Shown: positions 29,052 through 37,481 of the stretch, in pieces
Position numbering within the stretch: position 1 is the first letter of the stretch
How the letters are laid out: the number at the start of each line of letters is the position of its first letter
Source: Alteromonas_F sp964429915
GTDB taxonomy: Bacteria; Pseudomonadota; Gammaproteobacteria; Enterobacterales; Alteromonadaceae
Direction of reading: 5' to 3'
Length of the DNA stretch: 64,000 nucleotides
NCBI GenBank assembly: GCA_964429915.1
Contig: CAYSDZ010000008.1
Location: 46,613 to 110,612 of the forward strand
Program-made: the position numbers and the translations under genes
The notes under the pieces: generated by a model
Seen by the model: only the letters and a program-made list of their open reading frames with translations
Told to the model about the DNA's origin: nothing
The model's database searches: none

Positions 29052-30110
29052 ATGAAAACTTTACTACCCACCTCTACCGCAGGCAGTTTACCTAAACCCA
29101 CTTGGCTGTGTGAGCCTGAAACCTTATGGTCTGAGTGGAAGCTTAGCGGAGATGAATTGAAACTAGGCAAAAAAGATGCCTTGCGTTTGGCTTTGTATGA
29201 ACAACAGCAAGCAGGCATCGATATAGTCAGCGACGGTGAGCAAACGCGTCAGCATTTTGTGACTACTTTTATTGAGCATTTGAATGGTGTCGATTTTAAT
29301 ACCCGTAAAACCGTGAAAATTCGTAATCGCTACGACGCAAGCGTACCCACAGTTGTTGGTGAAGTAAGTCGAGAAAAATCGGTTTTTGTAGATGACGCGG
29401 CCTTTTTGCGTCAGCAAACTAACAAGCCAATAAAGTGGGCCTTACCCGGTCCGATGACCATGATAGACACGCTTTATGATGCCCATTATAAAAGCCGGGA
29501 AAAATTGGCGTGGGAATTTGCCAAAATTTTAAATGAGGAAGCCAAAGAACTAGAAGCAGCAGGTGTCGATATTATTCAGTTCGATGAACCAGCCTTTAAT
29601 GTGTTTTTTGATGAAGTGAACGATTGGGGCGTCGCTGCGTTGGAGCGAGCAATTGAAGGCTTAAAATGCGAAACTGCGGTACATATTTGCTACGGCTACG
29701 GCATAAAAGCTAATACCGATTGGAAGGCAACCTTAGGCTCTCAGTGGCGACAGTACGAAGAGGTGTTCCCTCGTTTACAAGCATCTAATATTGATATTGT
29801 CTCGTTAGAATGCCATAACTCTCGTGTTCCGATAGAGTTAATAGAGCTGATCCGCGGTAAAAAAGTGATGGTTGGTGCTATTGATGTGGCTTCAAACACC
29901 ATTGAAACTCCCCAAGAGGTCGCCAACACACTAAGAAACGCCTTACGCTACGTTGATGCAGATAAGCTCTATCCTTGCACCAATTGCGGAATGGCGCCGT
30001 TGGCAAGCTCTATTGCCTCCGGTAAACTGCGAGCGTTGGCGGCAGGAGCCAACATTGTCCGCAATGAGATTCTCGATGAGCATAGTACAGGAAATACTCA
30101 CGGTAGGTAA
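29052..30110 (+). CDS. mesD: Core methionine synthase MesD (folate-independent, short MetE-like)
   Basis: A 352-residue protein corresponding only to the catalytic C-terminal barrel of MetE. It starts at the ATG at 29052; the upstream TTG is less likely. Zinc/homocysteine-site residues are visible: His in VHICYGYG, Glu and Cys in SLECHNS, and Cys in PCTNCGMAPL. The MetE N-terminal folate-binding half is missing, which defines the MesA-MesD families; the MesX partner upstream identifies it as MesD. It makes methionine from homocysteine with an unidentified methyl donor. Its end overlaps the YgjP-like gene by 35 bases. Confidence 0.9.
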   Translation: MKTLLPTSTAGSLPKPTWLCEPETLWSEWKLSGDELKLGKKDALRLALYEQQQAGIDIVSDGEQTRQHFVTTFIEHLNGVDFNTRKTVKIRNRYDASVPTVVGEVSREKSVFVDDAAFLRQQTNKPIKWALPGPMTMIDTLYDAHYKSREKLAWEFAKILNEEAKELEAAGVDIIQFDEPAFNVFFDEVNDWGVAALERAIEGLKCETAVHICYGYGIKANTDWKATLGSQWRQYEEVFPRLQASNIDIVSLECHNSRVPIELIELIRGKKVMVGAIDVASNTIETPQEVANTLRNALRYVDADKLYPCTNCGMAPLASSIASGKLRALAAGANIVRNEILDEHSTGNTHGR

Positions 30111-30795
30111 CATAGATGCCGCGGTAAAACGCACCAATAGAAAGAAAACAGCGGCGATCAAGGTGGAAAAAGGACGGGTATCTATTACGGTACCAAAGCA
30201 TTTGAGTGGTGAGCAAATACGCGATTTTTTATCGCGCAAAGAACGATGGATAACGAATAAGCTTGAGCAGCAAGCAGATGCTAGCCATCCTTGGTACCAA
30301 AACAGCAGGCACTTGCAGTCTGGTGAACACTGTTTTTTACTCGGAAAAACGTTAACACTGGCAGTAACTTCCGGCGAAAATGAATCAGTAGAACTGATTG
30401 ACGATAAGTTGCTGCTTTGCGTAAAACTAGACAAAAATCACACTAGCTATAAAAAAGCATTACTAGGTCTTTGGTATCAAAACTATGCAAAACGCGTTTT
30501 AAACGAAAAAGTAGCGACGTTCAGCACAAGTATTGGTGTGACGCCTAAAGATGTGATTGTTAAGCACTATAAAAGCCGGTGGGGAAGTTGCAGTGCAAAA
30601 GGGAGCATTTATTTTAACTGGAGAATTATTATGGCACCGGAAAGCGTAGTGGATTATGTCGTTGTCCATGAGTTGTGTCATTTGATTCACTTTAACCATT
30701 CCCCCTCATTTTGGCAGGAAGTAGAACGTCACATGTCTGAATACCGCCAAAGTCAACACTGGTTAAAAACCAATGGTTTTCGCTTGGAGATCTGA
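30076..30795 (+). CDS. YgjP-like metallopeptidase (M48/SprT-type)
   Basis: A 239-residue protein from the ATG at 30076; an earlier start at 29953 would lie deep inside mesD and reads as out-of-frame mesD sequence. The zinc site HELCHLIHFNHSPSFW near residues 196-211 gives HExxH plus the third His, and the preceding KSRWGSCSAKGSIYFNWRI is the family signature (YgjP/DUF45). The substrate is unknown. The 35-base overlap with mesD suggests co-transcription, although a role in methionine metabolism is not evident. Confidence 0.88.
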   Translation: MSIVQEILTVGNIDAAVKRTNRKKTAAIKVEKGRVSITVPKHLSGEQIRDFLSRKERWITNKLEQQADASHPWYQNSRHLQSGEHCFLLGKTLTLAVTSGENESVELIDDKLLLCVKLDKNHTSYKKALLGLWYQNYAKRVLNEKVATFSTSIGVTPKDVIVKHYKSRWGSCSAKGSIYFNWRIIMAPESVVDYVVVHELCHLIHFNHSPSFWQEVERHMSEYRQSQHWLKTNGFRLEI

Positions 30796-30910
30796 CTGTT
30801 GGTTATATTGTAATAAAAAAGTGACCATTTTCTCGTGTTCTCTGGTCTATACTAGATTCTAGCAGTTTCTATTTGCATTAAACCAATAACACCAAACATG
30901 GAGGTATCCA

Positions 30911-31774
30911 ATGAGACATATCGTTGTCTTTCTACTTTTTATAGTTAGCCTGTGTAGCCACGCACTTGAAAAGCCTGAATTGGTTCAAGCTGTGCTTGAT
31001 CAGTCGAGCCTTAAAACGTCTTTAAATAGCATTCCTAGCCAACTTGCCCAGTTGCCGGCAGCCCTACAAGCACTAGAAGCACCGGAAGAAGCCAAAAAAG
31101 AACAGTTTTTACAGTTTATGGCGCAGTTCTCGCAGAATATAGCGAGTCAGTTTAACGAAGCAGAGGCGTATGACTTTATAACGCAGTATTTTATCGAGCA
31201 TGGCGACAAACAGAAGTTAGAAACCACCCTCGAATGGCTGCAAAGTCCAGTAGGTAGAACCATTACTAATAATGAAATTCAAATGCAATTAGGTGGTTTG
31301 GCAGAGATGCAAGCATTCATGGCAAGCTTTTCACCTAGCACGGTTCCAGCAGAAAGAAAGGTATTGTTCAACGAATTGATAGAGGCGACCGACATTGCTC
31401 AGATGATGGCGGGTACGCTGAAAGAGCTCATGCCAACAATGATGAAAAGCATTGGAGAAATGCTAGGGCAAGATGCAGAGGTTATCGAACAGAAAACCTC
31501 AACATTTATGTCGGGCTTCGATCAACAAATGGCATCTATGCAAGCTGCCATGGGTGAACAAATTAAACAGCAAATGTTTGCCGCCTTTGCGTATCAATTT
31601 AAAGATATTAGCACTGACGATTTGCGTTTATACAAAGATTATTTTGTCTCTGATGCGGGGCAGCATTTTCTAGCGCTAACGTTTGAAAGTTCTGCCGATT
31701 ACAGTTTAACGTGGTTAGTCGAATTATTGCCAAGTATCGAACGTTCACTTGAGCCTGTTGCGGCGGAACAATAA
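30911..31774 (+). CDS. Secreted protein of unknown function (DUF2059-like)
   Basis: A 287-residue protein with a signal peptide (residues 1-18, ending SLCSHA) and a good ribosome binding site (GGAGG). The mature part is almost entirely helical and contains two similar halves, each with the pattern of a YKDYFVSDAGQHFL / LEWLQSPVGRTI segment, as in DUF2059-type periplasmic proteins. A Met- and Gln-rich stretch occurs at about residues 180-225. No catalytic motif is visible. It stands alone, convergent with efpL. Confidence 0.75.
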   Translation: MRHIVVFLLFIVSLCSHALEKPELVQAVLDQSSLKTSLNSIPSQLAQLPAALQALEAPEEAKKEQFLQFMAQFSQNIASQFNEAEAYDFITQYFIEHGDKQKLETTLEWLQSPVGRTITNNEIQMQLGGLAEMQAFMASFSPSTVPAERKVLFNELIEATDIAQMMAGTLKELMPTMMKSIGEMLGQDAEVIEQKTSTFMSGFDQQMASMQAAMGEQIKQQMFAAFAYQFKDISTDDLRLYKDYFVSDAGQHFLALTFESSADYSLTWLVELLPSIERSLEPVAAEQ

Positions 31775-31784
31775 CGTATTATAA

Positions 31785-31810
31785 CGTGAGGTACGATTGA
31801 GTATCTCACG
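31785..31810. terminator. Hairpin between convergent genes, likely terminator
   Basis: CGTGAGGTAC (31785-31794) pairs with GTATCTCACG (31801-31810) over a 6-base loop. The T-run is weak on both sides, so it may work less efficiently or only stabilise the 3' ends. It overlaps the last codons of efpL. Confidence 0.5.
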
Positions 31811-32372
31811 CTCTGCTTTGAAATTTTCTTTCCTCAACATTAATTTTTATTATCTCGCCCGTAGCAATATATTCTGGCACTTGCACTGTTAAGCCCGTTG
31901 TCAGCTTTGCAGGCTTGGTTCTCGCCGAGGCAGATGCGCCTTTTATTGAAGGGTCGGTCTCGATAATTTCCAGTTCAACACTTTGAGGAAGTTCGATCGC
32001 AACGGGCACATCACTGACAATCAGTACTTGTATTCCATTGGTGTTTTCATTGAAAAACAATGATTCTTCTGCAAGCCCTTCTTTATTTAGATGGTAAGGC
32101 GTGTAATCTTCGCTATCTAAAAACACGAAATCGTCACCATCCATGTAAGAAAACATAGCAGGACGACGCATCAAATCGGCCATATCAAGCATGTCTGAAT
32201 CTTTAAATGATTCGTCGAATTTTGCGCCGCTTACAATATCGTACATTCGCATACGGTAAATGCTGCCTCCGGCACGGCCTTGAGGCACTGAGCGTTCAAT
32301 GTCTCTTACCACGCAAGTTTTACCGTTGAAAACGATGGTGGCGTTCTTTTTTATTTCGCTTGCCTTTGGCAT
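31806..32372 (-). CDS. efpL: Elongation factor P-like protein EfpL (YeiP)
   Basis: A 188-residue protein starting at the ATG at 32372 with an AGGAAA ribosome binding site; the frame upstream overlaps the HopJ gene and is not part of it. It follows E. coli YeiP along its whole length: MPKASEIKKNATI at the start, EDYTPY in the middle, GASASARTKPAKLTTGL and VPEYIATGEIIKI at the end. EfpL binds stalled ribosomes and relieves arrest at certain proline-containing motifs. It lacks the Lys34-type modified loop of true EF-P. Confidence 0.93.
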   Translation of the reverse strand: MPKASEIKKNATIVFNGKTCVVRDIERSVPQGRAGGSIYRMRMYDIVSGAKFDESFKDSDMLDMADLMRRPAMFSYMDGDDFVFLDSEDYTPYHLNKEGLAEESLFFNENTNGIQVLIVSDVPVAIELPQSVELEIIETDPSIKGASASARTKPAKLTTGLTVQVPEYIATGEIIKINVEERKFQSRA

Positions 32373-32412
32373 ATTGTTTCCTAATGAAGTACCTAAAATA
32401 TGAAACTTTCGG

Positions 32413-32766
32413 TTACGCTTTCGATGTAAGTGGACTTTTTGCGAGTATAACGCCATCTACGCCTTTTTCGCTATTCATAAAATGACGAATATTTTGATGC
32501 GATTCTGCCTCGGGACGAATCACTACGTCCTTGAAATAATGCTCAGCAAAAAGTGCCAAGGTCTGATCCTTCGTTAAGCCGTGTAATTTTGCAAATGCGA
32601 ATATTTTGCACGAACCTAAGTTTGTTCCCTCAGGATTGTCTAGGCCGTTATTATGAAACGATACCGCTTCAAAATGATAGTGTGTATCAATACAAGCGAT
32701 GATGTCTTTAAAATGTAGGCTTTCAGGCGAATTGTTAACAATATCCAGTAATGTATTTTCATTCAT
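32413..32766 (-). CDS. HopJ-family protein
   Basis: A 117-residue protein with the HopJ pattern: FKDIIACIDTHYHFEAVSFHNNG, then NLGSCKIFAFAKLHGLTKDQTLALF and HQNIRHFM. Despite the name (HopJ type III effector family), homologues are widespread in free-living gammaproteobacteria without type III secretion, so a housekeeping role is more likely than an effector role. It lies 20 bases after the flavin reductase gene and 40 bases before efpL on the same strand, so the three may be co-transcribed. Confidence 0.85.
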   Translation of the reverse strand: MNENTLLDIVNNSPESLHFKDIIACIDTHYHFEAVSFHNNGLDNPEGTNLGSCKIFAFAKLHGLTKDQTLALFAEHYFKDVVIRPEAESHQNIRHFMNSEKGVDGVILAKSPLTSKA

Positions 32767-32786
32767 GGCTCTTTACTCTTTACCCT

Positions 32787-33404
32787 TTACTGGGGCCTTA
32801 GTATTTCAAAATGGTTATCTGGTGTAATTGAAAAGTAGTCTCCTTTACCCCCTCCACGCATTACGGGTTGGCCTTTTACGGTTTGATACACGCCATTCTC
32901 AATAAGAGAGCCTGAAATGTGTACACCGACAACTTCTCCCATTATGAACCAACTGTTTACTGCGTCTCCTTTTGCTGTTTTTAACTGCACGACATCGGTC
33001 AGTTTACATTCCATGCTTACTAAACTTTGCTTAACTCTGGGTACACTGATTATTTTACTTTGCTCTGTATCGAGTTTAGCAAGCGTAAATTCATTTTCAT
33101 CGGCAGGAATAGGCTTGCTTGTTTGATTCATTGCATCGACAAGCGAAGCTGATACCAAATTCCAACAAAACTCCTGTGTTTCCTGAACGTTTCTAAGTGA
33201 ATCTTTTGCTCCTACACTGGAAAAACCCAACATGGGAGGCGTGTAATTCAGTGCGTTGAAAAAGCTATAGGGGGCTAAATTCAGCACGCCTGACGACGAT
33301 TGCGTTGAAATCCAACCAATAGGCCGAGGTGCGATAATGGCATTAAACGGATCGTGCGCTAAACCATGACCTTTTGCAGGTTCATAAAAATGTATATCGG
33401 CCAA
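32787..33404 (-). CDS. Flavin reductase family protein (FMN-binding split barrel)
   Basis: A 205-residue protein with the family start IIAPRPIGWISTQSSSGVLNLAPYSFFNAL and the later NSWFIMGEVVGVHI strand. These are typical of FMN-binding flavin reductase-like proteins (DIM6/NTAB type). The physiological partner oxygenase, if any, is not adjacent. The gene leads the leftward group with the HopJ-family gene and efpL. Confidence 0.88.
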   Translation of the reverse strand: MADIHFYEPAKGHGLAHDPFNAIIAPRPIGWISTQSSSGVLNLAPYSFFNALNYTPPMLGFSSVGAKDSLRNVQETQEFCWNLVSASLVDAMNQTSKPIPADENEFTLAKLDTEQSKIISVPRVKQSLVSMECKLTDVVQLKTAKGDAVNSWFIMGEVVGVHISGSLIENGVYQTVKGQPVMRGGGKGDYFSITPDNHFEILRPQ

Positions 33405-33487
33405 GGCGGCTTCCTAAAAGGTTTCTTCATTTAAGCATACCTCATCACGTCCTCGCTGAACAATAATTGAGGTATGCTGTGCTGCAG

Positions 33488-34699
33488 TTAGTGTGCGGGA
33501 ATCTTGATTTTCTCGACGTCAGTAGAGGAGTGTGATTTTTCTTTTTCTACGCGAAAATCTAGCTGCACAAGCAAAGCTGTTTGACGCTGAGCTTGCCCGC
33601 CTTGAATACGTGGTTTGTATTCCCATTGCTTAAGGGCATCAACGGCACTGCTATCAAAGGTGCCTTTGGGGAATGATTCAATTACTTTAATGTTGTCGGT
33701 TGAACCTTTCTTAGTGATATCAAACTCTAATATCACAGAGCCTTCAACTCCTTTCTCCGCAGCGTCTTTTGGATATTCAGGGTTAACACGCATAATTGGT
33801 GTGGCTAAGTTAATTTCACTGTTATGAGTCGATGACGGCGGTGCAAGGTTTGCTAAAACCGTGTGGGTTGTAAAAATACTGCCTAATAGTATCGCGGCAA
33901 TACTTATTGCTCTACTACTAGATACGGGCTGTTTGATTAAGTTAATACGTTTGATCATGGTCGATTTTTCTCCAAAGGTTGGGTAGGGCGTGATGTTGCT
34001 TGGTGAATATTCAGCACACTGAACAAGTGCTGAAGCATAGTCAATTTTGTCAACTTGGCTTTTGTATTCTAATACTTTAGCGTCGCACGCTAACTCTTGG
34101 TTAATGCGAAAAGATCGCAGGGCTACCCAAACTAACGGGTTGAACCAAAATACTGTGGCAAAGGTTAACGCAAGCAAATTCCAAAGGTGATCTCGGTGCA
34201 TAAAATGCACCCGTTCGTGTTCTAAAATCATGGATTGTTGCTTTGAATTAAATTGTTCTGTAAAGCCTAAGGGAACAATAATGCGAGGCTTAATAAATCC
34301 AAATAACATTGGCGTAGTGGCCACACTGGAGGTATAGAACTGTTGATTCAAAACGTTGTGTGAATTTTCGTGCGTAAGTGATTGATACAGAATGTAGTAA
34401 TGATAACTCACGAACATGACTATGCCGGCTACACCGACGGTCCATAAAATAAGTAGTACGTTTAATGCAGGCATTTCGGCTGTAGAACCCACATTTATGA
34501 TATACCGACTTACACTTTGCGATACGAAGGGTAAACTTGTGCTAGGCAAGTTGTTAGCAATCAAGGTAAAGGGAATTAAAAACCAAAGCTGATAGGCGAA
34601 TGCGGCGTTTAATTTTCTGCTCAAAAATTTTTCACAACATATCGTAAAGATAAGCGCAATAGACAATACGCCTTGTTGTTGAACTAGCCAATCAGTCAT
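33488..34699 (-). CDS. M56-family membrane metallopeptidase with C-terminal TonB domain (BlaR1-like)
   Basis: A 403-residue protein starting at the ATG at 34699, which overlaps the blaI stop by 8 bases and has a GGGAAAA ribosome binding site. About four membrane helices frame a gluzincin site, HERVHFMHRDH, at about residues 166-176. After a further helix the C-terminus is a TonB/energy-transducer domain (MRVNPEYPKDAAEKGVEGSVILEFD, then ALKQWEYKP, at about 305-385). BlaR1/MecR1-type proteases sense envelope stress and inactivate BlaI. Instead of a penicillin-binding sensor, this one has a TonB_C domain, a combination common in Alteromonadales and Bacteroidetes. The signal is unknown. Co-transcribed with blaI. 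Confidence 0.9.
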   Translation of the reverse strand: MTDWLVQQQGVLSIALIFTICCEKFLSRKLNAAFAYQLWFLIPFTLIANNLPSTSLPFVSQSVSRYIINVGSTAEMPALNVLLILWTVGVAGIVMFVSYHYYILYQSLTHENSHNVLNQQFYTSSVATTPMLFGFIKPRIIVPLGFTEQFNSKQQSMILEHERVHFMHRDHLWNLLALTFATVFWFNPLVWVALRSFRINQELACDAKVLEYKSQVDKIDYASALVQCAEYSPSNITPYPTFGEKSTMIKRINLIKQPVSSSRAISIAAILLGSIFTTHTVLANLAPPSSTHNSEINLATPIMRVNPEYPKDAAEKGVEGSVILEFDITKKGSTDNIKVIESFPKGTFDSSAVDALKQWEYKPRIQGGQAQRQTALLVQLDFRVEKEKSHSSTDVEKIKIPAH

Positions 34700-35078
34700 T
34701 GTCGTTTTCCCATTGTTGAATGAGTGATTTGAGCTCGTCAATATCTTGCTTGGATAGCGTGTTTTGATTGGCGAAACCTGCCACCATAGGGGCTATTTTT
34801 CCGTTAAACAGACGGCTTACAAAATGGCTCGTTTCTTTTTTAGTGTATTCTTCACGCGCAATCAGTGGACTGTACAAGTACTGACGTTGCTGCTTTTCAA
34901 AACCGAGCACTTCCTTTTTGACTAAACGTCCAAGCAAGGTTTTCACGGTTTTTTGATGCCATTCTTTGCGCTGCTTCAGTCGAGTGATGACTTCATTGGC
35001 GGTTACAGGGTAGTCATCCCATATTACGTCTAGTACATCAAATTCTGCGTTAGATATATCGGGTCGCTGAGTTTTCAT
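34692..35078 (-). CDS. BlaI/MecI/CopY-family transcriptional repressor
   Basis: A 128-residue winged-helix repressor. The DNA-binding domain (SNAEFDVLDVIWDDYPVTANEVITRLKQ, then KTVKTLLGRLVKKEVLG) covers residues about 8-60 and a dimerisation helix region follows. Two BlaI-type operators lie immediately upstream, so it should repress its own operon. The adjacent M56 protease presumably relieves repression by cleaving it, as BlaR1 does. No beta-lactamase gene is nearby, so the regulon is probably not antibiotic-specific. Confidence 0.92.
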   Translation of the reverse strand: MKTQRPDISNAEFDVLDVIWDDYPVTANEVITRLKQRKEWHQKTVKTLLGRLVKKEVLGFEKQQRQYLYSPLIAREEYTKKETSHFVSRLFNGKIAPMVAGFANQNTLSKQDIDELKSLIQQWENDND

Positions 35079-35090
35079 AATTTTATTGAT

Positions 35091-35125
35091 TACAGATGTA
35101 GTCTTTGGTTTAGATTACACTTGTA
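35091..35125 (-). promoter_or_regulatory. Two tandem BlaI-type operators
   Basis: TACAGATGTA at 35091-35100 and TACACTTGTA at 35116-35125 both match the TACA-N2-TGTA operator core, share flanking bases (GATTACA before and TGTAGTC after each) and are 25 bases apart centre to centre. They lie 13-47 bases before the blaI start codon, over the expected promoter. Confidence 0.85.
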
Positions 35126-35263
35126 GTCAAGAATTGCAAATGTTTTTTTAATCAACACTTAAAGTCGAAGTATTATTGATTGCAGTTACCTTATTTGCAG
35201 GCTAAATTATTCAACCATTTCCAATTTGCGAAGATTTCGAACCAATGAGAATCCTCCATCCTT

Positions 35264-35869
35264 GTGGACAATGAACTCATGTTAAGTAACAGTCAGTTAA
35301 CGAAGCTGGGAGAGAGGTTTAGGAAAAATAAACTTGAAGACGATGATCTGCAAATGCTGGAGCAATTTCGCCAGACGTTCAGTGATATCGACCAAAAAAC
35401 ATATGAAATAATTCAGGATGCACTCAAATTCTCTGATGAATTAGTTATTACTAAGCGAAAACGAAAAACCCAGCAGTCCATTGTTCATAAGTTGCGAAGA
35501 CAAGAAAAATTGAGGCTTCCACAAATGCAAGATATTGCCGGGTGCCGCATTGTGATCCAAAGCAAAAATAGACACGCATTTGGATATTAGGCAATACATA
35601 TCATTGTGAAAATGGATAAAAAATTCTATGAAATTCAACTCAGAACTTATGCTCAAGATATATGGGCAAATTTAGTTGAAAGCCTTTCAAATGGCGACAA
35701 CACCTTGAAATATGGAGGAAGCGAGAATGAACAGGCCTTAGTCCAAATCTTAAACCGTTTGAGTGAGAAATTTTTTTTATTGGATGAAATTGCACATACT
35801 ATTTCGCTTAAAAATTATCGGAAAAAAATTCAAGAGGTGATGCAAAATGTTTTATCTAATCGAGCATAA
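35264..35869 (+). pseudogene. Broken RelA/SpoT-domain (p)ppGpp synthetase gene
   Basis: The N-terminal part (from a GTG at 35264 or ATG at 35279) reads through KRKRKTQQSIVHKLRR and LPQMQDIAGCRIVIQ, the start of a RelA/SpoT synthetase domain. It then reaches HAFGY and stops at TAG (35588-35590). The same frame continues directly after the stop as AIHIIVKMDKKFYEIQLRT and WANLVESL, the second half of the same domain. In family members the stop position is the conserved Arg of GYRAxH. The IVIQ to GY distance is also short by roughly 25-30 residues, so an in-frame deletion has occurred as well. The gene should be inactive. It may once have been a small alarmone synthetase, possibly a toxin (toxSAS) partnered by the small gene that overlaps its end. 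Confidence 0.82.
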
Positions 35870-36125
35870 TCGCTCTACCAAAGAAACAACAGTCGCCGAA
35901 TACGATAACTATTCTGTTGCACAAAGCGAGTGTTTCCAAAAAGAACAAAGGTTTTTTCATGAAAACCAAAGCGAAATAGAAGTTGTTATATTCGAAGCAG
36001 ATTCTCTCGAAGGCCTCAAAAGTACACATAGTCGGTACTTTGCAAAGGCGCAAAAAAAAGAAAATACAAAATCAGCTTTGCTTGCCGTAGGCCTTGTGGG
36101 CTTAGGATTGTATCTACTCAGTTAG
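35847..36125 (+). CDS. Small protein with C-terminal membrane segment, unknown function
   Basis: A 92-residue protein overlapping the end of the RelA/SpoT pseudogene by 23 bases, with its own AGAGGTG ribosome binding site. The N-terminal 70 residues are soluble and charged; the last 17 (ALLAVGLVGLGLYLL) form a hydrophobic tail anchor. The overlap suggests that it was translated together with the synthetase and may be its antitoxin or accessory protein; this is inference from gene order. I do not recognise the family. Confidence 0.65.
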   Translation: MFYLIEHNRSTKETTVAEYDNYSVAQSECFQKEQRFFHENQSEIEVVIFEADSLEGLKSTHSRYFAKAQKKENTKSALLAVGLVGLGLYLLS

Positions 36126-36161
36126 TGATACTAATTGTTGTCTAATCTGAACCGATTTCGC

Positions 36162-36235
36162 GTACGCTTTTAATGCTGGCATTTCGGCTGTCGAACCAAT
36201 ATTTACGATATATCGACTACCACTTTGGAGAAACG
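36162..36235 (-). pseudogene. Relic of an M56 peptidase gene
   Basis: About 74 bases here align, with one short gap and roughly 80 percent identity by eye, to 34456-34526 inside the intact M56/TonB gene, in the same orientation. The copied part encodes the segment around YIINVGSTAEMPALN. The flanks do not align. It is a leftover of a second, diverged copy of the gene or of a rearrangement that also brought in the RelA/SpoT module lying between the two copies. The remainder of the 36126-36330 gap shows nothing else apart from the VOC gene's ribosome binding site. Confidence 0.7.
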
Positions 36236-36330
36236 TTTTTATTCTTTTTTGGCAACGCCCATAATTTGCTATACCTTAATATCACTCATTAATGTTTCTA
36301 CAGTGAATAAAAAAACACAGGGGTCCGAGT

Positions 36331-37122
36331 ATGAGTAGTCCATTTCAAGCAAGTGTTGGCTTCGTTATGAGTGCCGACATTGCCGTGCCAGATTATGAAC
36401 AAGTAAAGCAGTTTTATATAAAGGTGTTGACGACCGGTAACGCGCCTTTATGGCGAGATGATTTGATGAATCATCTGGGTATCCCAATTATTGGATTGGG
36501 TCGGCAAACACCCGATTATGCCAATTTACCCATTGCATGGATGCCACACATTCAAGTCACAAACGTAGCAACCAGCGTAACAGAAGCTATCGCCAATGGT
36601 GGCAGTGAGCTTATGCACGGAAGAGATGGCGATGGAAACAGTCAATGGGCCGTATTAACTGATCCCAATGGTACTGCGTTTGGTGTTATTCCTGTGGTTT
36701 CAAAAGATGATCTGCCCAAAACTGAGGAGAGTGCTAAACAGAAGCCGTTTGGCTATATCGGCTGGTTAGATTTAACGGTGAAGAACGCAACTGAAATACG
36801 GGATTTTTATAAAGCGGTCATTGGTTGGAGCTCAGAAAATGTGCCTATGAGCGATGGTAATGAACAATATGCCGATTTTAATATGACAAAAGACGATGGT
36901 CAGCCGGGAGCGGGTATTTGTCACTCACGAGGGACGAATGCTCATATGCCACCTGTATGGATGATATATTTACCTGTTGGTGATTTAGCCCTGAGTCTCG
37001 AGCATGTGCAATCCGGCGGCGGAAGAATAGTCAAAGAATACAAAAATGATGACGGTCAAACCACCTTTGCAGCCATTCAGGATCCTGTAGGTGCCTATTT
37101 AGCGTTGATGCAGGCTGGATGA
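36331..37122 (+). CDS. VOC-family (glyoxalase-like) protein, two domains
   Basis: A 263-residue protein made of two tandem vicinal-oxygen-chelate modules. The first (about 8-128) ends in WAVLTDPNGTAFGVI; the second (about 138-261) starts GYIGWLDLTVKNATEIRDFY and ends in FAAIQDPVGAYLALMQ. Family members bind a metal and act on small molecules or bind them as resistance proteins. The metal ligands are not obvious by eye and no function is assigned. A ribosome binding site (AGGGG) lies before the ATG. Confidence 0.85.
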   Translation: MSSPFQASVGFVMSADIAVPDYEQVKQFYIKVLTTGNAPLWRDDLMNHLGIPIIGLGRQTPDYANLPIAWMPHIQVTNVATSVTEAIANGGSELMHGRDGDGNSQWAVLTDPNGTAFGVIPVVSKDDLPKTEESAKQKPFGYIGWLDLTVKNATEIRDFYKAVIGWSSENVPMSDGNEQYADFNMTKDDGQPGAGICHSRGTNAHMPPVWMIYLPVGDLALSLEHVQSGGGRIVKEYKNDDGQTTFAAIQDPVGAYLALMQAG

Positions 37123-37220
37123 GTGCTGATTTTCTGACTATAGCTATATAGATTTTAATTTTGGATTAGCAAAGCTACCGTAATACGCGCATAATATAAG
37201 CATATCATGTGGAGGTGCTT

Positions 37221-37481
37221 ATGAACGTTACTCTTGGTTCAGAATTTGAAAAACGAATTAATGAGAAAGTTGCCTCTGGCCTTTATACTTCTGCCAGCGA
37301 AGTAATCAGAGATGGTTTGAGGTTGTTGTTTGAAAAAGATGTATCGAAGCAACAACAATTAGAAATATTACGTGAAGAGGTTGGCAAAGGCTTTCAGCAG
37401 TTGTCAAGCGGGCGAACTTCCGATAAGTCTGCACTAGATATATTTGCTGAGGTAAGCAAGGAAATCGATGGCAAGCTATAA
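37221..37481 (+). CDS. ParD-family antitoxin
   Basis: An 86-residue protein with a perfect GGAGG ribosome binding site 5 bases before the ATG at 37221; the GTG at 37209 precedes that site and is not used. The N-terminal ribbon-helix-helix reads MNVTLGSEFEKRINEKVASGLYTSASEVIRDGLRLL in outline (residues 1-36), with an extended C-terminal toxin-binding tail. Its partner toxin gene overlaps it by 14 bases but is truncated, so the antitoxin may now be an orphan. Confidence 0.9.
   Translation: MNVTLGSEFEKRINEKVASGLYTSASEVIRDGLRLLFEKDVSKQQQLEILREEVGKGFQQLSSGRTSDKSALDIFAEVSKEIDGKL

Noticed and set aside
35606..35869. Separate gene starting at the ATG at 35606
   Set aside because: It is in frame with the sequence before the TAG at 35588 and continues the same RelA/SpoT domain, so it is the second half of a pseudogene and not an independent gene.
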